The notes under the pieces: generated by a model | Told to the model about the DNA's origin: nothing | Database searches by the model: none | The model's input: the letters and a program-made list of their open reading frames with translations, nothing else | Assembly (NCBI GenBank): GCA_934149075.1 | Contig: CAKPDR010000017.1 | Span: 1 to 27,603, forward strand | DNA length: 27,603 nt | DNA from: an uncultured Clostridia bacterium | Lineage (GTDB): Bacteria > Bacillota > Clostridia > TANB77 > CAG-508 | Reading direction: 5' to 3' | Translations under genes and position numbers: made by a program | In this document: positions 17,101 to 25,125 of the stretch, piece after piece | How positions within the stretch are numbered: the stretch's first letter is position 1 | How the letters are laid out: every line of letters begins with the position of its first letter

Positions 17101-17577
17101 ACAAAACCGATACAATTCACAACTCTTAAAATATTATTTATGTTGGGTGCCCTTCCTAGGTGATTATATATATTTGAGATTTCGTCCTGTTCATTACGTT
17201 CAAAAAGAAAATCTAACGTAAAAAACTGAGCCTCTCTCACTCAGGTATAAAATGCATATATGTATATGAGTTTAAACTTTTCGGATGTGATTGGAGCAAT
17301 ATTAGAATTTCTTAAATAAATTTATGGAAAGAGTTCACGAGAGTGGAAGGGTGCCATAAATTTATTTTAGAAATTCTTATGTTGTGTATTGAGCCGAGAA
17401 AATGTTTCAAATCATATACATATATACATTTTTCCGTGAGCATTCCTCAGTTTTTTATTTAAAATTTTCTATTTTTCACTCCAATCAAACGGACGAAATC
17501 TCAAATATATATAATCACCTAGGAAGGGCACCCAACATAAATAATATTTTAAGAGCTGTGAATTGTATCACAAAACC
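17101..17577. mobile_element. 461-bp foldback (MITE-like) element with 79-bp terminal inverted repeats and 8-bp target duplication
   Basis: The terminal arms 17109-17187 and 17491-17569 are inverted copies that differ at only one of 79 positions and begin GATACAATTCAC. They are flanked exactly by the direct repeat ACAAAACC (17101-17108 and 17570-17577), the expected mark of insertion by a transposase. The 303-base interior has no ORF. It is itself an eroded palindrome centred near 17339: AATTTCTTAAATAAATTTATGG at 17306-17327 faces an inverted counterpart at about 17354-17376, and CATATATGTATATGA near 17255 faces one near 17413. The whole element could fold into one long hairpin. It is non-autonomous, so a transposase elsewhere in the genome must be responsible. 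It lies 15 bases after the deacetylase stop and about 40 bases before the tig -35 box. This accounts for most of the gene-free stretch 17094-17672. Confidence 0.9.
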
Positions 17578-17609
17578 ATGAGCAAACTGTAAGTATTTTC
17601 AAAAAAGTA

Positions 17610-17637
17610 TTGCAAAATGGGAAAAATATGATATAAT
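17610..17637 (+). promoter_or_regulatory. Promoter of tig
   Basis: -35 TTGCAA (17610-17615), a 16-base spacer and -10 TATAAT (17632-17637) preceded by TGA, an extended -10. Transcription would start near 17644, about 30 bases before the tig ATG. The foldback element ends 40 bases upstream and has left the promoter intact. Confidence 0.75.
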
Positions 17638-17672
17638 AAGAAAGCTAAAAGCAACAAGAAAGGAAGATTAGA

Positions 17673-18992
17673 ATGAATTGTAAAGTAGAAAAAACAGAAA
17701 AGGCAAATGAAGTAAAATTAGAAATTACAATAGAAGCAGAAAAATTTGAAAATGCTATTAAAAAAGTATATTTTCAAAATGCAAAATATTTTAATATACC
17801 AGGATTTAGAAAAGGAAAAGCACCAATGAATATAGTTGAAAAATATTATGGTGCACAAATCTTTTATGAAGATGCATTTAATGAGGTAGCTACAGAAGGA
17901 TATGATGAGGCTTTAAAAGAAAATAAAATAGAAGCTGTAAGTAGACCAGAAGTGGATATTATCCAAATGGAAAAAGGAAAAGATTTAATATTTACAGCAG
18001 TTGTACAAACAAAACCAGAAGTTGAACTTGGAAAATATAAAGGAGTAGAAATTCCAAAAGTAGAATATAAAGTAGACAAAAAAGATGTAGATCATGAATT
18101 AGGACATATGCAAGAACATAATTCAAGATTAATAACTGTTGATGATAGACCATTAGATAATGGAGATACAGCAACAATAGACTTCGAAGGATTTGTTGAT
18201 GGAGTGGCATTTGATGGTGGAAAAGCAGAAGGACATGAATTAGAGATTGGAAGTGGAGCATTTATTCCAGGATTTGAAGAACAATTAGTAGGAATGAACA
18301 TTGATGAAGAAAGAGAAATAAAAGTAACATTCCCAAAAGAATATTTTTCAAAAGACTTAGCTGGAAAAGAAGCTATGTTTAAAGTAAAATTACATGAAAT
18401 CAAGAAGAAAGAATTACCTGAATTAGATGATGAATTTGCAAAAGATGTAAGTGAATTTGATACACTTGCAGAATTAAAGAAAAGCATCAAAGAAAAACTA
18501 GAAAAAAATAATGAACAAAGAGCTAAATATGAAACAGAAGAAGCAGCAATGAAAGCTGTATGTGAAGATGTGAAGTTAGACATTCCATCAGGAATGATTG
18601 AATTCGAAATTGATAACATGTTAAAAGACTTTGAACAAAGATTAGCATATCAAGGTTTAAATGTAGAACAATACCTAAATATGATAGGCAAAACAGAAGA
18701 AGAAATGAGAAAAGAATATGAGCCACAAGCTATAGAATCAATAAAATCAAGACTTGTACTTGAAGCAATAATAAACGCAGAAAAAATCGAAGCAAGTGAA
18801 GATGAAATAAAATCAAAAATGGAAGAAATGGCTAAAAACTATGGAAAAAAAGTGGAAGAATTAAGTGAAAACGAAAACTTAAAGAAATACTTAGAAGAAG
18901 GAATAAAATCAGAAAAAGCATTAGAATTCATAGTAGAAAATGCAAAAGTTATAGAAAATAAAAAGGAAACAAAAAAGAGTAGTAAAAAATAG
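17673..18992 (+). CDS. tig: Trigger factor (ribosome-associated chaperone and peptidyl-prolyl isomerase)
   Basis: 439 residues, normal length. Trigger factor binds ribosomal protein uL23 at the exit tunnel and shields nascent chains. The ribosome-docking signature GFRKGKAP is at 44-51 in the N-terminal domain, an FKBP-type PPIase domain spans about 155-240 (DGDTATIDFEGFVDG-like, then FIPGFEEQLVGM), and the helical C-terminal chaperone arms end in a Lys-rich tail. AAAGGA lies about 10 bases before ATG 17673. It heads a tig-clpP-clpX cluster, a common arrangement. Confidence 0.97.
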   Translation: MNCKVEKTEKANEVKLEITIEAEKFENAIKKVYFQNAKYFNIPGFRKGKAPMNIVEKYYGAQIFYEDAFNEVATEGYDEALKENKIEAVSRPEVDIIQMEKGKDLIFTAVVQTKPEVELGKYKGVEIPKVEYKVDKKDVDHELGHMQEHNSRLITVDDRPLDNGDTATIDFEGFVDGVAFDGGKAEGHELEIGSGAFIPGFEEQLVGMNIDEEREIKVTFPKEYFSKDLAGKEAMFKVKLHEIKKKELPELDDEFAKDVSEFDTLAELKKSIKEKLEKNNEQRAKYETEEAAMKAVCEDVKLDIPSGMIEFEIDNMLKDFEQRLAYQGLNVEQYLNMIGKTEEEMRKEYEPQAIESIKSRLVLEAIINAEKIEASEDEIKSKMEEMAKNYGKKVEELSENENLKKYLEEGIKSEKALEFIVENAKVIENKKETKKSSKK

Positions 18993-18995
18993 CTA

Positions 18996-19073
18996 AAAAG
19001 GGGCAAATTGGTATCGGTTCTCTTTTTGCCCTTTATTGGGTAAAATAGTGTCGATTCCTGTTTTCCCTTTTAT
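18996..19073 (+). terminator. Two tandem, related terminator hairpins after tig
   Basis: Unit 1 pairs GGGCAAA (19001-19007) with TTTGCCC (19025-19031), extended by A and T tracts. Unit 2 pairs GGGTAAAA (19038-19045) with TTTTCCC (19061-19067) with one bulge, followed by TTTTATTATTT. The two share a loop pattern (GTATCGGTTC and GTGTCGATTC), so one looks like a duplicate of the other. Together they probably separate tig from clpP transcription. Confidence 0.6.
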
Positions 19074-19147
19074 TATTTAATATGAAATTTTAAATATTAT
19101 AAAAAGATAATTTGATTGCAAAATCAATCAAAAAGAGGAGGAAAAAT

Positions 19148-19759
19148 ATGATAGAAAAAGATAGTTTAGTACCATATGTAATTGAACAAACAAGTAAAGG
19201 AGAAAGGTCATATGACATATTCTCAAGATTACTAAAAGATAGAATAATATTTTTAGGAGAAGATGTTAATCCAACATCAGCAAGTTTAATAATTGCGCAA
19301 TTGTTATTCCTAGAATCAGAAGATCCAGACAAAGAAATATTTTTATATATAAACTCACCTGGAGGATCAATAACAGACGGCATGGGAATTGTAGATACAA
19401 TGAATTATATTAAATGTCCAGTATCAACAATATGTGTTGGATTAGCAGCAAGCTTTGGTGCAGTATTATTAGCAAATGGAGAAAAAGGAAAAAGATTTGC
19501 AACACCAAATTCAGAAATACTAATACATCAACCATTAATTGGTGGTCAAGGTGGAGGAATATCTGGTCAAGCTACAGAAATAAAAATTCATGCAGATCAT
19601 ATGATAAGAACAAGAGAAAAATTAAACAAATTATTAAGTGAAAAAACGGGTCAATCAATAGAAACAATTGAAAGAGATACAGAAAGAGATCATTATATGA
19701 CAGCACAAGAAGCACTAGAATATGGCTTAATTGATGGAATTATGGACAAAAGAATGTAG
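19148..19759 (+). CDS. clpP: ATP-dependent Clp protease proteolytic subunit
   Basis: 203 residues. ClpP forms the 14-subunit serine protease chamber that degrades proteins unfolded by ClpX or ClpC. The catalytic triad is Ser102 in GLAASFGAVLLANG, His127 in EILIHQPLIGG and Asp181 in ERDTERDHYM. I chose ATG 19148 because GAGGAGG lies 6-9 bases upstream; an in-frame TTG at 19112 would add 12 basic residues without a ribosome binding site. clpX follows after 65 bases, matching the ClpXP partnership. No CtsR-type direct repeat operator is seen upstream. Confidence 0.96.
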   Translation: MIEKDSLVPYVIEQTSKGERSYDIFSRLLKDRIIFLGEDVNPTSASLIIAQLLFLESEDPDKEIFLYINSPGGSITDGMGIVDTMNYIKCPVSTICVGLAASFGAVLLANGEKGKRFATPNSEILIHQPLIGGQGGGISGQATEIKIHADHMIRTREKLNKLLSEKTGQSIETIERDTERDHYMTAQEALEYGLIDGIMDKRM

Positions 19760-19824
19760 TTCTAGAGAATGTGTTAATAGCTTTTTTAGAACTTAATAAA
19801 AGAGATAGAAAAGGAGAAAGATAT

Positions 19825-21114
19825 ATGGCAAAAAATGATACACCCAAAGGTGTAAAATGTTCATTTTGTGGCAAAACACAAGATAGTGTAAAAAAAATAG
19901 TTGCAGGTCCAGGAGTATATATATGTAATGAATGCGTAGAACTTTGCAACGAAATAATTGAAAGTGAATATTATGACAATGCTAATGACACATACACACT
20001 TTCAGGACTTGAAAAAATACCAAGTCCAAGAGAAATCAAAGAAATTCTTGATCAATATGTAATAGGTCAAGATGAAGCCAAAAAAACATTATCAGTGGCA
20101 GTGTACAATCATTATAAAAGAATTGCAAATGAAGAAGAAAAGGAAACTAAACATGAAAAAAGTGATGATGATGTAGAGATACAAAAAAGCAATATATTAT
20201 TATTAGGACCAACAGGATGTGGAAAAACGCTATTAGCGAGTACATTGGCAAAAATCCTAAATGTACCATTTGCCATAGCTGATGCAACAACACTTACAGA
20301 AGCTGGATATGTTGGAGAAGATGTTGAAAATATTCTTTTAAAATTAATACAGGCAGCTGATGGAGATATAGAAAAAGCAGAAAAAGGAATAATCTATATA
20401 GATGAAATAGACAAAATAACAAGGAAATCGGAAAATCCTTCAATAACAAGAGATGTAAGTGGAGAAGGTGTTCAACAAGCTTTATTGAAAATAGTGGAAG
20501 GAACAATTGCATCAGTTCCACCACAAGGAGGAAGAAAACATCCACAACAAGAATTATTACAAATAGATACATCAAATATACTATTTATATGTGGTGGTGC
20601 ATTTGAAGGTCTTGAAAATATCATAAAAGACAGAATGGGCAAAAAATCAATGGGATTTGGTGCTGAAATTCAAAGCAAAAAAGATATTGACAGATATAAA
20701 GTATTTGAACAAATATTACCACAAGATTTATTGAGATTTGGTATGATACCCGAATTTATCGGAAGATTACCAATAATTGCATCTTTAAAAGAATTGGATA
20801 AAGAAGCATTAATAAAAATAACTACAGAACCTAAAAATGCCTTAGTAAAACAATATAAAAAATTGCTAAAAATGGATGATGTAGAATTAATATTTGAACC
20901 TGAAGCTTTAGAAGCAATTGTAGATAAAGCAATTGAAAGAAAAACAGGAGCTAGAGGTTTGCGTTCTATAATCGAGGAAATTATGAGGGATATAATGTTT
21001 GATATACCATCAAATGAGAAGATAGAAAAATGCATAATAACAAGAGATACTGTTATTAATAATGCTAGTCCTAGAATTATAGAAAATCCGGATAAAGAAA
21101 AGAAAACAGCATAA
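19825..21114 (+). CDS. clpX: ATP-dependent Clp protease ATP-binding subunit ClpX
   Basis: 429 residues. A hexameric AAA+ unfoldase feeding substrates to ClpP. The N-terminal C4 zinc finger uses Cys12, Cys15, Cys34 and Cys37. Walker A is GPTGCGKT at 128-135, Walker B IIYIDEID at 189-196. The ClpP-docking loop reads SMGFGA, with MGF at 276-278 in place of the common IGF. Sensor and C-terminal small domains are intact (RKTGARGLRSIIEE). ATG 19825 is chosen for AAAGGAG about 8 bases upstream; upstream in-frame codons to 19771 would add 18 residues. It is convergent with the rluD-like pseudogene, with a palindromic repeat cluster between them. Confidence 0.96.
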   Translation: MAKNDTPKGVKCSFCGKTQDSVKKIVAGPGVYICNECVELCNEIIESEYYDNANDTYTLSGLEKIPSPREIKEILDQYVIGQDEAKKTLSVAVYNHYKRIANEEEKETKHEKSDDDVEIQKSNILLLGPTGCGKTLLASTLAKILNVPFAIADATTLTEAGYVGEDVENILLKLIQAADGDIEKAEKGIIYIDEIDKITRKSENPSITRDVSGEGVQQALLKIVEGTIASVPPQGGRKHPQQELLQIDTSNILFICGGAFEGLENIIKDRMGKKSMGFGAEIQSKKDIDRYKVFEQILPQDLLRFGMIPEFIGRLPIIASLKELDKEALIKITTEPKNALVKQYKKLLKMDDVELIFEPEALEAIVDKAIERKTGARGLRSIIEEIMRDIMFDIPSNEKIEKCIITRDTVINNASPRIIENPDKEKKTA

Positions 21115-21125
21115 AATACTTAGGC

Positions 21126-21332
21126 GTTACCAGTGGGGACACTCATGATTGGTAAAAAAAGTTACCAGTAGGGACACTCATTAATGGTAAAAAGTATATT
21201 AAAAAGTTAATGCAATTAATATATATACAACTATATTTACTACTTAACTATTTTAAATACTAAATTTTTACCATTAATGAGTGTCCCTACTGGTAACTTT
21301 TTTTACCAATCATGAGTGTCCCCACTGGTAAC
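21126..21332. repeat. Nested palindromic repeat: two REP-like units each side of a 71-bp spacer
   Basis: The arms 21126-21193 and 21265-21332 are perfect 68-bp inverted copies. Each arm contains two different versions of the unit seen after mutS: one with GGGGACACTCATGATTGG and one with AGGGACACTCATTAATGG, joined by a run of seven A (or T). The 71-base spacer is AT-rich and non-coding. The hairpin between convergent clpX and the minus-strand rluD remnant would stop transcripts from either side. The layout is like bacterial REP/BIME elements, which are mobilised by RAYT-type Y1 transposases; that link is inferred. Confidence 0.85.
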
Positions 21333-21369
21333 TTTTTTTACCGATTATGGGTGTCCCTACTGGTAAAAA
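21333..21369 (-). repeat. Fifth REP-like unit of the cluster, inside the 3' end of the rluD-like gene
   Basis: Read on the minus strand the core 21338-21366 is TTACCAGTAGGGACACCC followed by ATAATCGGTAA, another variant of the palindromic unit. It supplies the last eight codons (TSRDTHNR) and the stop codon of the minus-strand gene. Confidence 0.8.
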
Positions 21370-22253
21370 TCTTCATATCATCAGGTAAATTTGATGTAAA
21401 TTTTAGAGTTTTCTTTGAAATCGGATGTACAAATGAAATTTTGTAGCTATGTAGGGCTTGTCTATTTATTAAACTAGATGGAGATGAAGAGCCATATAAA
21501 GTATCTCCAAGTAAAGGGTGACCAATGGCAGACATATGTACACGAATTTGATGGGTACGCCCGGTTTGCAAATGGCATTTTACAATTGAAAAACAATCAG
21601 AACCAATTGTTAGTTCCTGTAAAACCTCGTAATCAGTAATAGCAGTTTGACCGTCAGAAATTGAAATACATCTTTCAATAATACTATTTTCTTTTCTTGC
21701 AATAGGTAAATTAATTGTTCCATTTAGATTTTCAAAATGTCCAATAGTAATTGCTATATATTCTTTTTTAAATAGATTAGAGGTCATTTGTTGAATTAAA
21801 CATTCTTGTATGTATTCATTTTTTGCAAAGATAATTAATCCAGAAGTATTTAAATCAAGTCTATTAACAGGACGAATTTTACGTTTTAGACCAATTTGCT
21901 CAAAATAATATTTTACACCGGTTAGAAAGAGTATTTTCATAATGCAAAACAGATGGATGTACTGCAATTCCAGCAGGTTTATTCAAAATGAGAAATGCAT
22001 CATCTTCATAAACAATATCAAGTTCCATTTTTGTAGGTAAAATATTTTCACTTTCTTCTACGAAATCTAAATTCACAGTAATTACATCATTTTTTGAAAC
22101 TACAGAACGTGTATCAACACATACATTGTTTAAAAATACTTGCTTTTTTACAATAAGTTTATGTTGTAGTCGTGCAGAAATATGAAATTCCTGTTTTAAA
22201 ATTTGATTTATATTTTCATATTTTTCATCTTTTACAATATATTTTAAATTCAT
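21338..22253 (-). pseudogene. RluA/RluD-family 23S rRNA pseudouridine synthase, disrupted by a 1-base frameshift
   Basis: The N-terminal part (22253 down to 21900) carries an S4-like RNA-binding domain and then IVYEDDAFLILNKPAGIAVHPSV, the RluA-family signature. The C-terminal part (starting in another frame, down to 21338) continues with GVKYYFEQIGLKRKIRPVNRLDLNTSGL and the rest of the catalytic domain, with the RLD catalytic Asp present and the usual preceding His replaced by Asn. The two join perfectly as NTLSN-GVKYY if one G of the pair at 21920-21921 (CC on the coding strand) is removed, giving about 304 residues. AAAGGTGG lies 7 bases before the ATG. The C-terminus is made of a repeat unit. 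Either a recent pseudogene or an assembly indel. Confidence 0.85.
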
Positions 22254-22406
22254 TAAATTATTACCACCTTTAAATAAAAAGTTTGATTAGATTATATCAT
22301 ATTTTATCAGAGTATTATAGTATATCTTTATTTTTGAACAGAAATATGATAAAATATTGGCAAATTAATTTAAATGAAGAAATAATTTAAGAAAAGAGAA
22401 AAATTT

Positions 22407-23972
22407 ATGATAAGAATAAGAAATATAAAAATAAGAGAAAATCTAAATGAAGAAGAAGTCTTTAAAAAGGCAATATTAAAAAACAAAATAAAACCAGAAG
22501 AAGTTGAAAAATGGTATATTTATAAAAAATCGATAGATGCGCGAAATAAAGAAGATATATTTTATAATTACACAATAGATGTAGAATTAAAAGATAAAAA
22601 AAAGGAAAGAAGATTCGAAAAAGTAGAGCAAATTGAATTTCCAAAGATAAATGTGAATAGAAAAAGTGAGTATCATCCTGTAATAATTGGTGCAGGTCCA
22701 GCAGGATTATTTGCAGGGCTGATTATGGTTAATAATGGAGTAAAGCCAATCATATTAGAAAGAGGAAAAAAAATAGAAGAAAGAATAAAAGATGTAGAAG
22801 ATTTTATTCAAAATAGAAAATTTAATACAGTATCAAATATACAGTTTGGAGAGGGTGGAGCTGGTACATTTTCAGACGGAAAGCTTAATACAGGGAATTC
22901 TTCAAATGTGTATACTAGAAAGGTTTTAGAGGAATTTGTAAAGTTTGGAGCTCCTAAGGAAATTTTATATACAGCTAAACCTCATATAGGAACAGATAAT
23001 TTAAGAAATGTTGTAAAAAATATTAGAGAATATATAATTTCAAAAGGTGGACAAGTCCTATTTAATGAACAAGTTATTGACTTTGAAATTGAAAATGAAA
23101 AAATCAAAGCGGTTAAATGTTCAAAGAGAATAGAAACAGATTCAGTTATTCTTGCAATAGGTCATAGTGCTAGAGATACTTTTAAAAAGCTATATGAGCT
23201 AGGTGTTGAAATACAGCCTAAAAATTTTGCAGTAGGAGTAAGAATTGAGCACTTACAAGAAAATATAAATATTGCTCAATATGGAGAAAATCCTTCATTA
23301 AAGGGATTACCAGTAGCTGATTATAAATTAATTTATCATGCTAAAAATGGAAGAACTTGTTATACATTTTGTATGTGTCCTGGTGGTCAAGTAATGGCAT
23401 CAAATTCAGAAGAAAATTCAATTGTAACAAATGGTATGAGCAATTTTGCGAGAGATGGAAAAAATGCCAATAGTGCATTACTTGTAAATGTAATGGTGTC
23501 TGATTATTATAGAAATTCACCACTTGATGGAATGTATTTTCAAGAAGAACTAGAGAAAAAAGCTTTTGAATTAGGCGGAAAAAATTATAATGCACCTGCA
23601 CAAAAAGTTGAAGATTTTTTGGAGGATAAAGAAACTACTGAGTTTGGAAATGTTAGACCAACTTATATGCCTAGTGTAACTGGTGCTAATCTGAATAAAA
23701 TCTTACCACAATTTGTTTCAGATACAATGAAAGAGGCAATAGTAGAATTAGATAAAAAATTACATGGTTTTGCAAACAATGATGCAGTTTTAACTGGAGT
23801 TGAGACTAGAAGTTCTTCACCTGTTCAAATTACAAGAGATAAAACTGATCTTAATTCTGCAAATGTTCAAGGTTTATATCCTTGTGGAGAAGGTGCAGGA
23901 TATGCTGGTGGAATTATGACTGCTGCAGTTGATGGAATTAAATGTGCTATAAAAGTGCTAGAGACTAGGTAA
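22407..23972 (+). CDS. FAD-dependent oxidoreductase, COG2509 type
   Basis: 521 residues. An FAD/NAD(P)-binding protein of a widespread uncharacterised family annotated only as FAD-dependent dehydrogenase. After a 90-residue N-terminal domain, the Rossmann dinucleotide motif GAGPAG is at 95-100 and ends in an acidic ILER for ribose binding. FGEGGAGTFSDGKLNTG (about 147-163), CYTFCMCPGGQV (about 313-324) and the C-terminal YPCGEGAGYAGGIMTAAVDG are hallmarks of the family. No membrane segment is seen. It is divergent from the rluD-like gene (153-base gap with AT-rich -10-like boxes but no convincing -35). The substrate is unknown. Confidence 0.9.
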   Translation: MIRIRNIKIRENLNEEEVFKKAILKNKIKPEEVEKWYIYKKSIDARNKEDIFYNYTIDVELKDKKKERRFEKVEQIEFPKINVNRKSEYHPVIIGAGPAGLFAGLIMVNNGVKPIILERGKKIEERIKDVEDFIQNRKFNTVSNIQFGEGGAGTFSDGKLNTGNSSNVYTRKVLEEFVKFGAPKEILYTAKPHIGTDNLRNVVKNIREYIISKGGQVLFNEQVIDFEIENEKIKAVKCSKRIETDSVILAIGHSARDTFKKLYELGVEIQPKNFAVGVRIEHLQENINIAQYGENPSLKGLPVADYKLIYHAKNGRTCYTFCMCPGGQVMASNSEENSIVTNGMSNFARDGKNANSALLVNVMVSDYYRNSPLDGMYFQEELEKKAFELGGKNYNAPAQKVEDFLEDKETTEFGNVRPTYMPSVTGANLNKILPQFVSDTMKEAIVELDKKLHGFANNDAVLTGVETRSSSPVQITRDKTDLNSANVQGLYPCGEGAGYAGGIMTAAVDGIKCAIKVLETR

Positions 23973-23976
23973 ATCA

Positions 23977-24005
23977 TTGACTTTCAAACAATTTTTTGGT
24001 AAAAT
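23977..24005 (+). promoter_or_regulatory. Promoter of the small membrane protein gene
   Basis: -35 TTGACT (23977-23982), a 17-base spacer and -10 TAAAAT (24000-24005). It starts five bases after the stop of the upstream oxidoreductase and about 45 bases before the next ATG, so the small gene has its own transcript start. Confidence 0.7.
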
Positions 24006-24052
24006 AAATATGTAACCATAATATAAAATCCAAAATAGAAAGGAAGAAAAAT

Positions 24053-24292
24053 ATGACGAAAAGACGGTTTGTAGGAATTATTATGATGATTGTATCAACG
24101 GCAATAGGTCTGTATGAAGGAATATGGCATTTGTTTATACAGTCTATTATGAACTTGATACAAACATATGGCACTTGGAAAATCGTACCAGTAATATTGG
24201 ATATATTAAAAATATTTATATTTTGTCCAATGCTAATGGTTATTTTGTTTTGTTTGTGGAAAATAGGACAAATATTCTTTCTTGATGAGTAG
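24053..24292 (+). CDS. Small two-helix membrane protein, unknown function
   Basis: 79 residues starting MTKRRFVG. It has a basic N-terminus, a first hydrophobic helix at about 6-30 and a second at about 48-73, joined by a short loop containing QTYGTWK. No recognised family. AAAGGAAG lies 5-6 bases before the ATG. Because it has its own promoter (23977-24005) and terminator (24306-24337), it is probably a single-gene transcript and truly expressed. Confidence 0.8.
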   Translation: MTKRRFVGIIMMIVSTAIGLYEGIWHLFIQSIMNLIQTYGTWKIVPVILDILKIFIFCPMLMVILFCLWKIGQIFFLDE

Positions 24293-24305
24293 AATGTATT
24301 TTGGT

Positions 24306-24337
24306 AAAAGAGCTATTCTTTCTTAGAATAGCTTTTT
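24306..24337 (+). terminator. Intrinsic terminator after the small membrane protein gene
   Basis: A perfect 9-bp stem AGCTATTCT (24311-24319) / AGAATAGCT (24325-24333), loop TTCTT, preceded by AAAAG and ending in a run of five T. It is a standard Rho-independent terminator. Confidence 0.85.
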
Positions 24338-24360
24338 AAATATAAAAAGCAGGTGTATAA

Positions 24361-25065
24361 ATGAAAAAAATAATAGTAGATGAGAGAATGCGTCAAATTG
24401 AAAAAATAAAATTAGAAGAGATGGGTTATGAAATAATTGAAATAAAGAAATGTGATAAAGTATATCAAGAAATATCATCACATGTAGATATATTTACATG
24501 TAAAATTGGAAAGAAAATTGTTGTAGAACCATCACAATATGTTAATATGGCAAAAATGTCGGCTATAATAAAAGGAAATGAAGAAATTGAAACTCAATAT
24601 CCCTACGATATAAAATACAATGTGTGTACAATAGGAAAGAAAGCTTTGCACAATTTTAAATATACAGATACAGTATTAAAAGAGGAATTAATCAAACAAG
24701 GATATGAATTGATAAACACAACACAAGGATATACAAATTGTTCAATTGCAGTAATTAATGAGAACTCAGCAATTGTTACAGACAAAGAGTTATATAAAAT
24801 ATTGAATAAGTATAATGTGGAGGTTTTGTATTTAGAATATGAGCCAGATATAAAACTGTTAAATTCAGGAAAATACAGTAATCGCAAAGGTTTTATCGGT
24901 GGCGCAATTTCTAGAATTGGAGACAAAATAATTGTTTTTGGAGATTTAAATAAGATTGATATAAATGAGAAGATAAAAGAATTCATAAATCAAAAAGGAA
25001 TTCAAATAATTGATTTTCAAGGGCTTGATGTAATAGACTATGGTGGAATTGTAGAAATAAGTTGA
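24361..25065 (+). CDS. DUF6873-like protein (probable GME fold)
   Basis: 234 residues. The pattern HVDIFTCKIGKKIVVEPS (about 41-58), YPYDIKYNVCTIGKKALHNFKYTD (about 80-103) and RKGFIGGAISRIGDKIIVFGD (about 178-198) matches my memory of a Clostridial family named DUF6873, assigned to the guanidine-modifying-enzyme (amidinotransferase-like) fold. No function is established and I cannot confirm the catalytic residues. It is soluble, with no signal peptide. AGGTG lies 6 bases before the ATG. It follows a terminator, and the methyltransferase gene begins 60 bases after its stop. Confidence 0.7.
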   Translation: MKKIIVDERMRQIEKIKLEEMGYEIIEIKKCDKVYQEISSHVDIFTCKIGKKIVVEPSQYVNMAKMSAIIKGNEEIETQYPYDIKYNVCTIGKKALHNFKYTDTVLKEELIKQGYELINTTQGYTNCSIAVINENSAIVTDKELYKILNKYNVEVLYLEYEPDIKLLNSGKYSNRKGFIGGAISRIGDKIIVFGDLNKIDINEKIKEFINQKGIQIIDFQGLDVIDYGGIVEIS

Positions 25066-25125
25066 TGAATTGTGCAAATAAAAAATTTTAAAGCAAGCTA
25101 AGAATATTTTGAAAGAGGTTGAAAA

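Noticed and set aside
17188..17490. A hidden gene or structured riboregulator inside the foldback element
   Set aside because: No ORF of meaningful size on either strand, and the pairing is explained by a decayed palindrome; a specific RNA class could not be recognised.
18092..18619. A 175-codon minus-strand ORF opposite tig
   Set aside because: Ser/Phe/Leu-rich mirror of a Lys/Glu-rich gene, as happens opposite many AT-rich genes; no start signals and no recognisable domain.
21126..21369. CRISPR array, because similar units of about 30 bases recur
   Set aside because: The units are in inverted as well as direct orientation, are themselves palindromic, and lack unique spacers of constant size.
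22254..22406. Divergent promoters between the rluD-like gene and the FAD oxidoreductase gene
   Set aside because: Several TATAAT-like boxes occur on both strands (for example 22291-22296 on the minus strand, TAAAAT at 22350-22355 on the plus strand), but none has a believable -35, so I cannot choose one.
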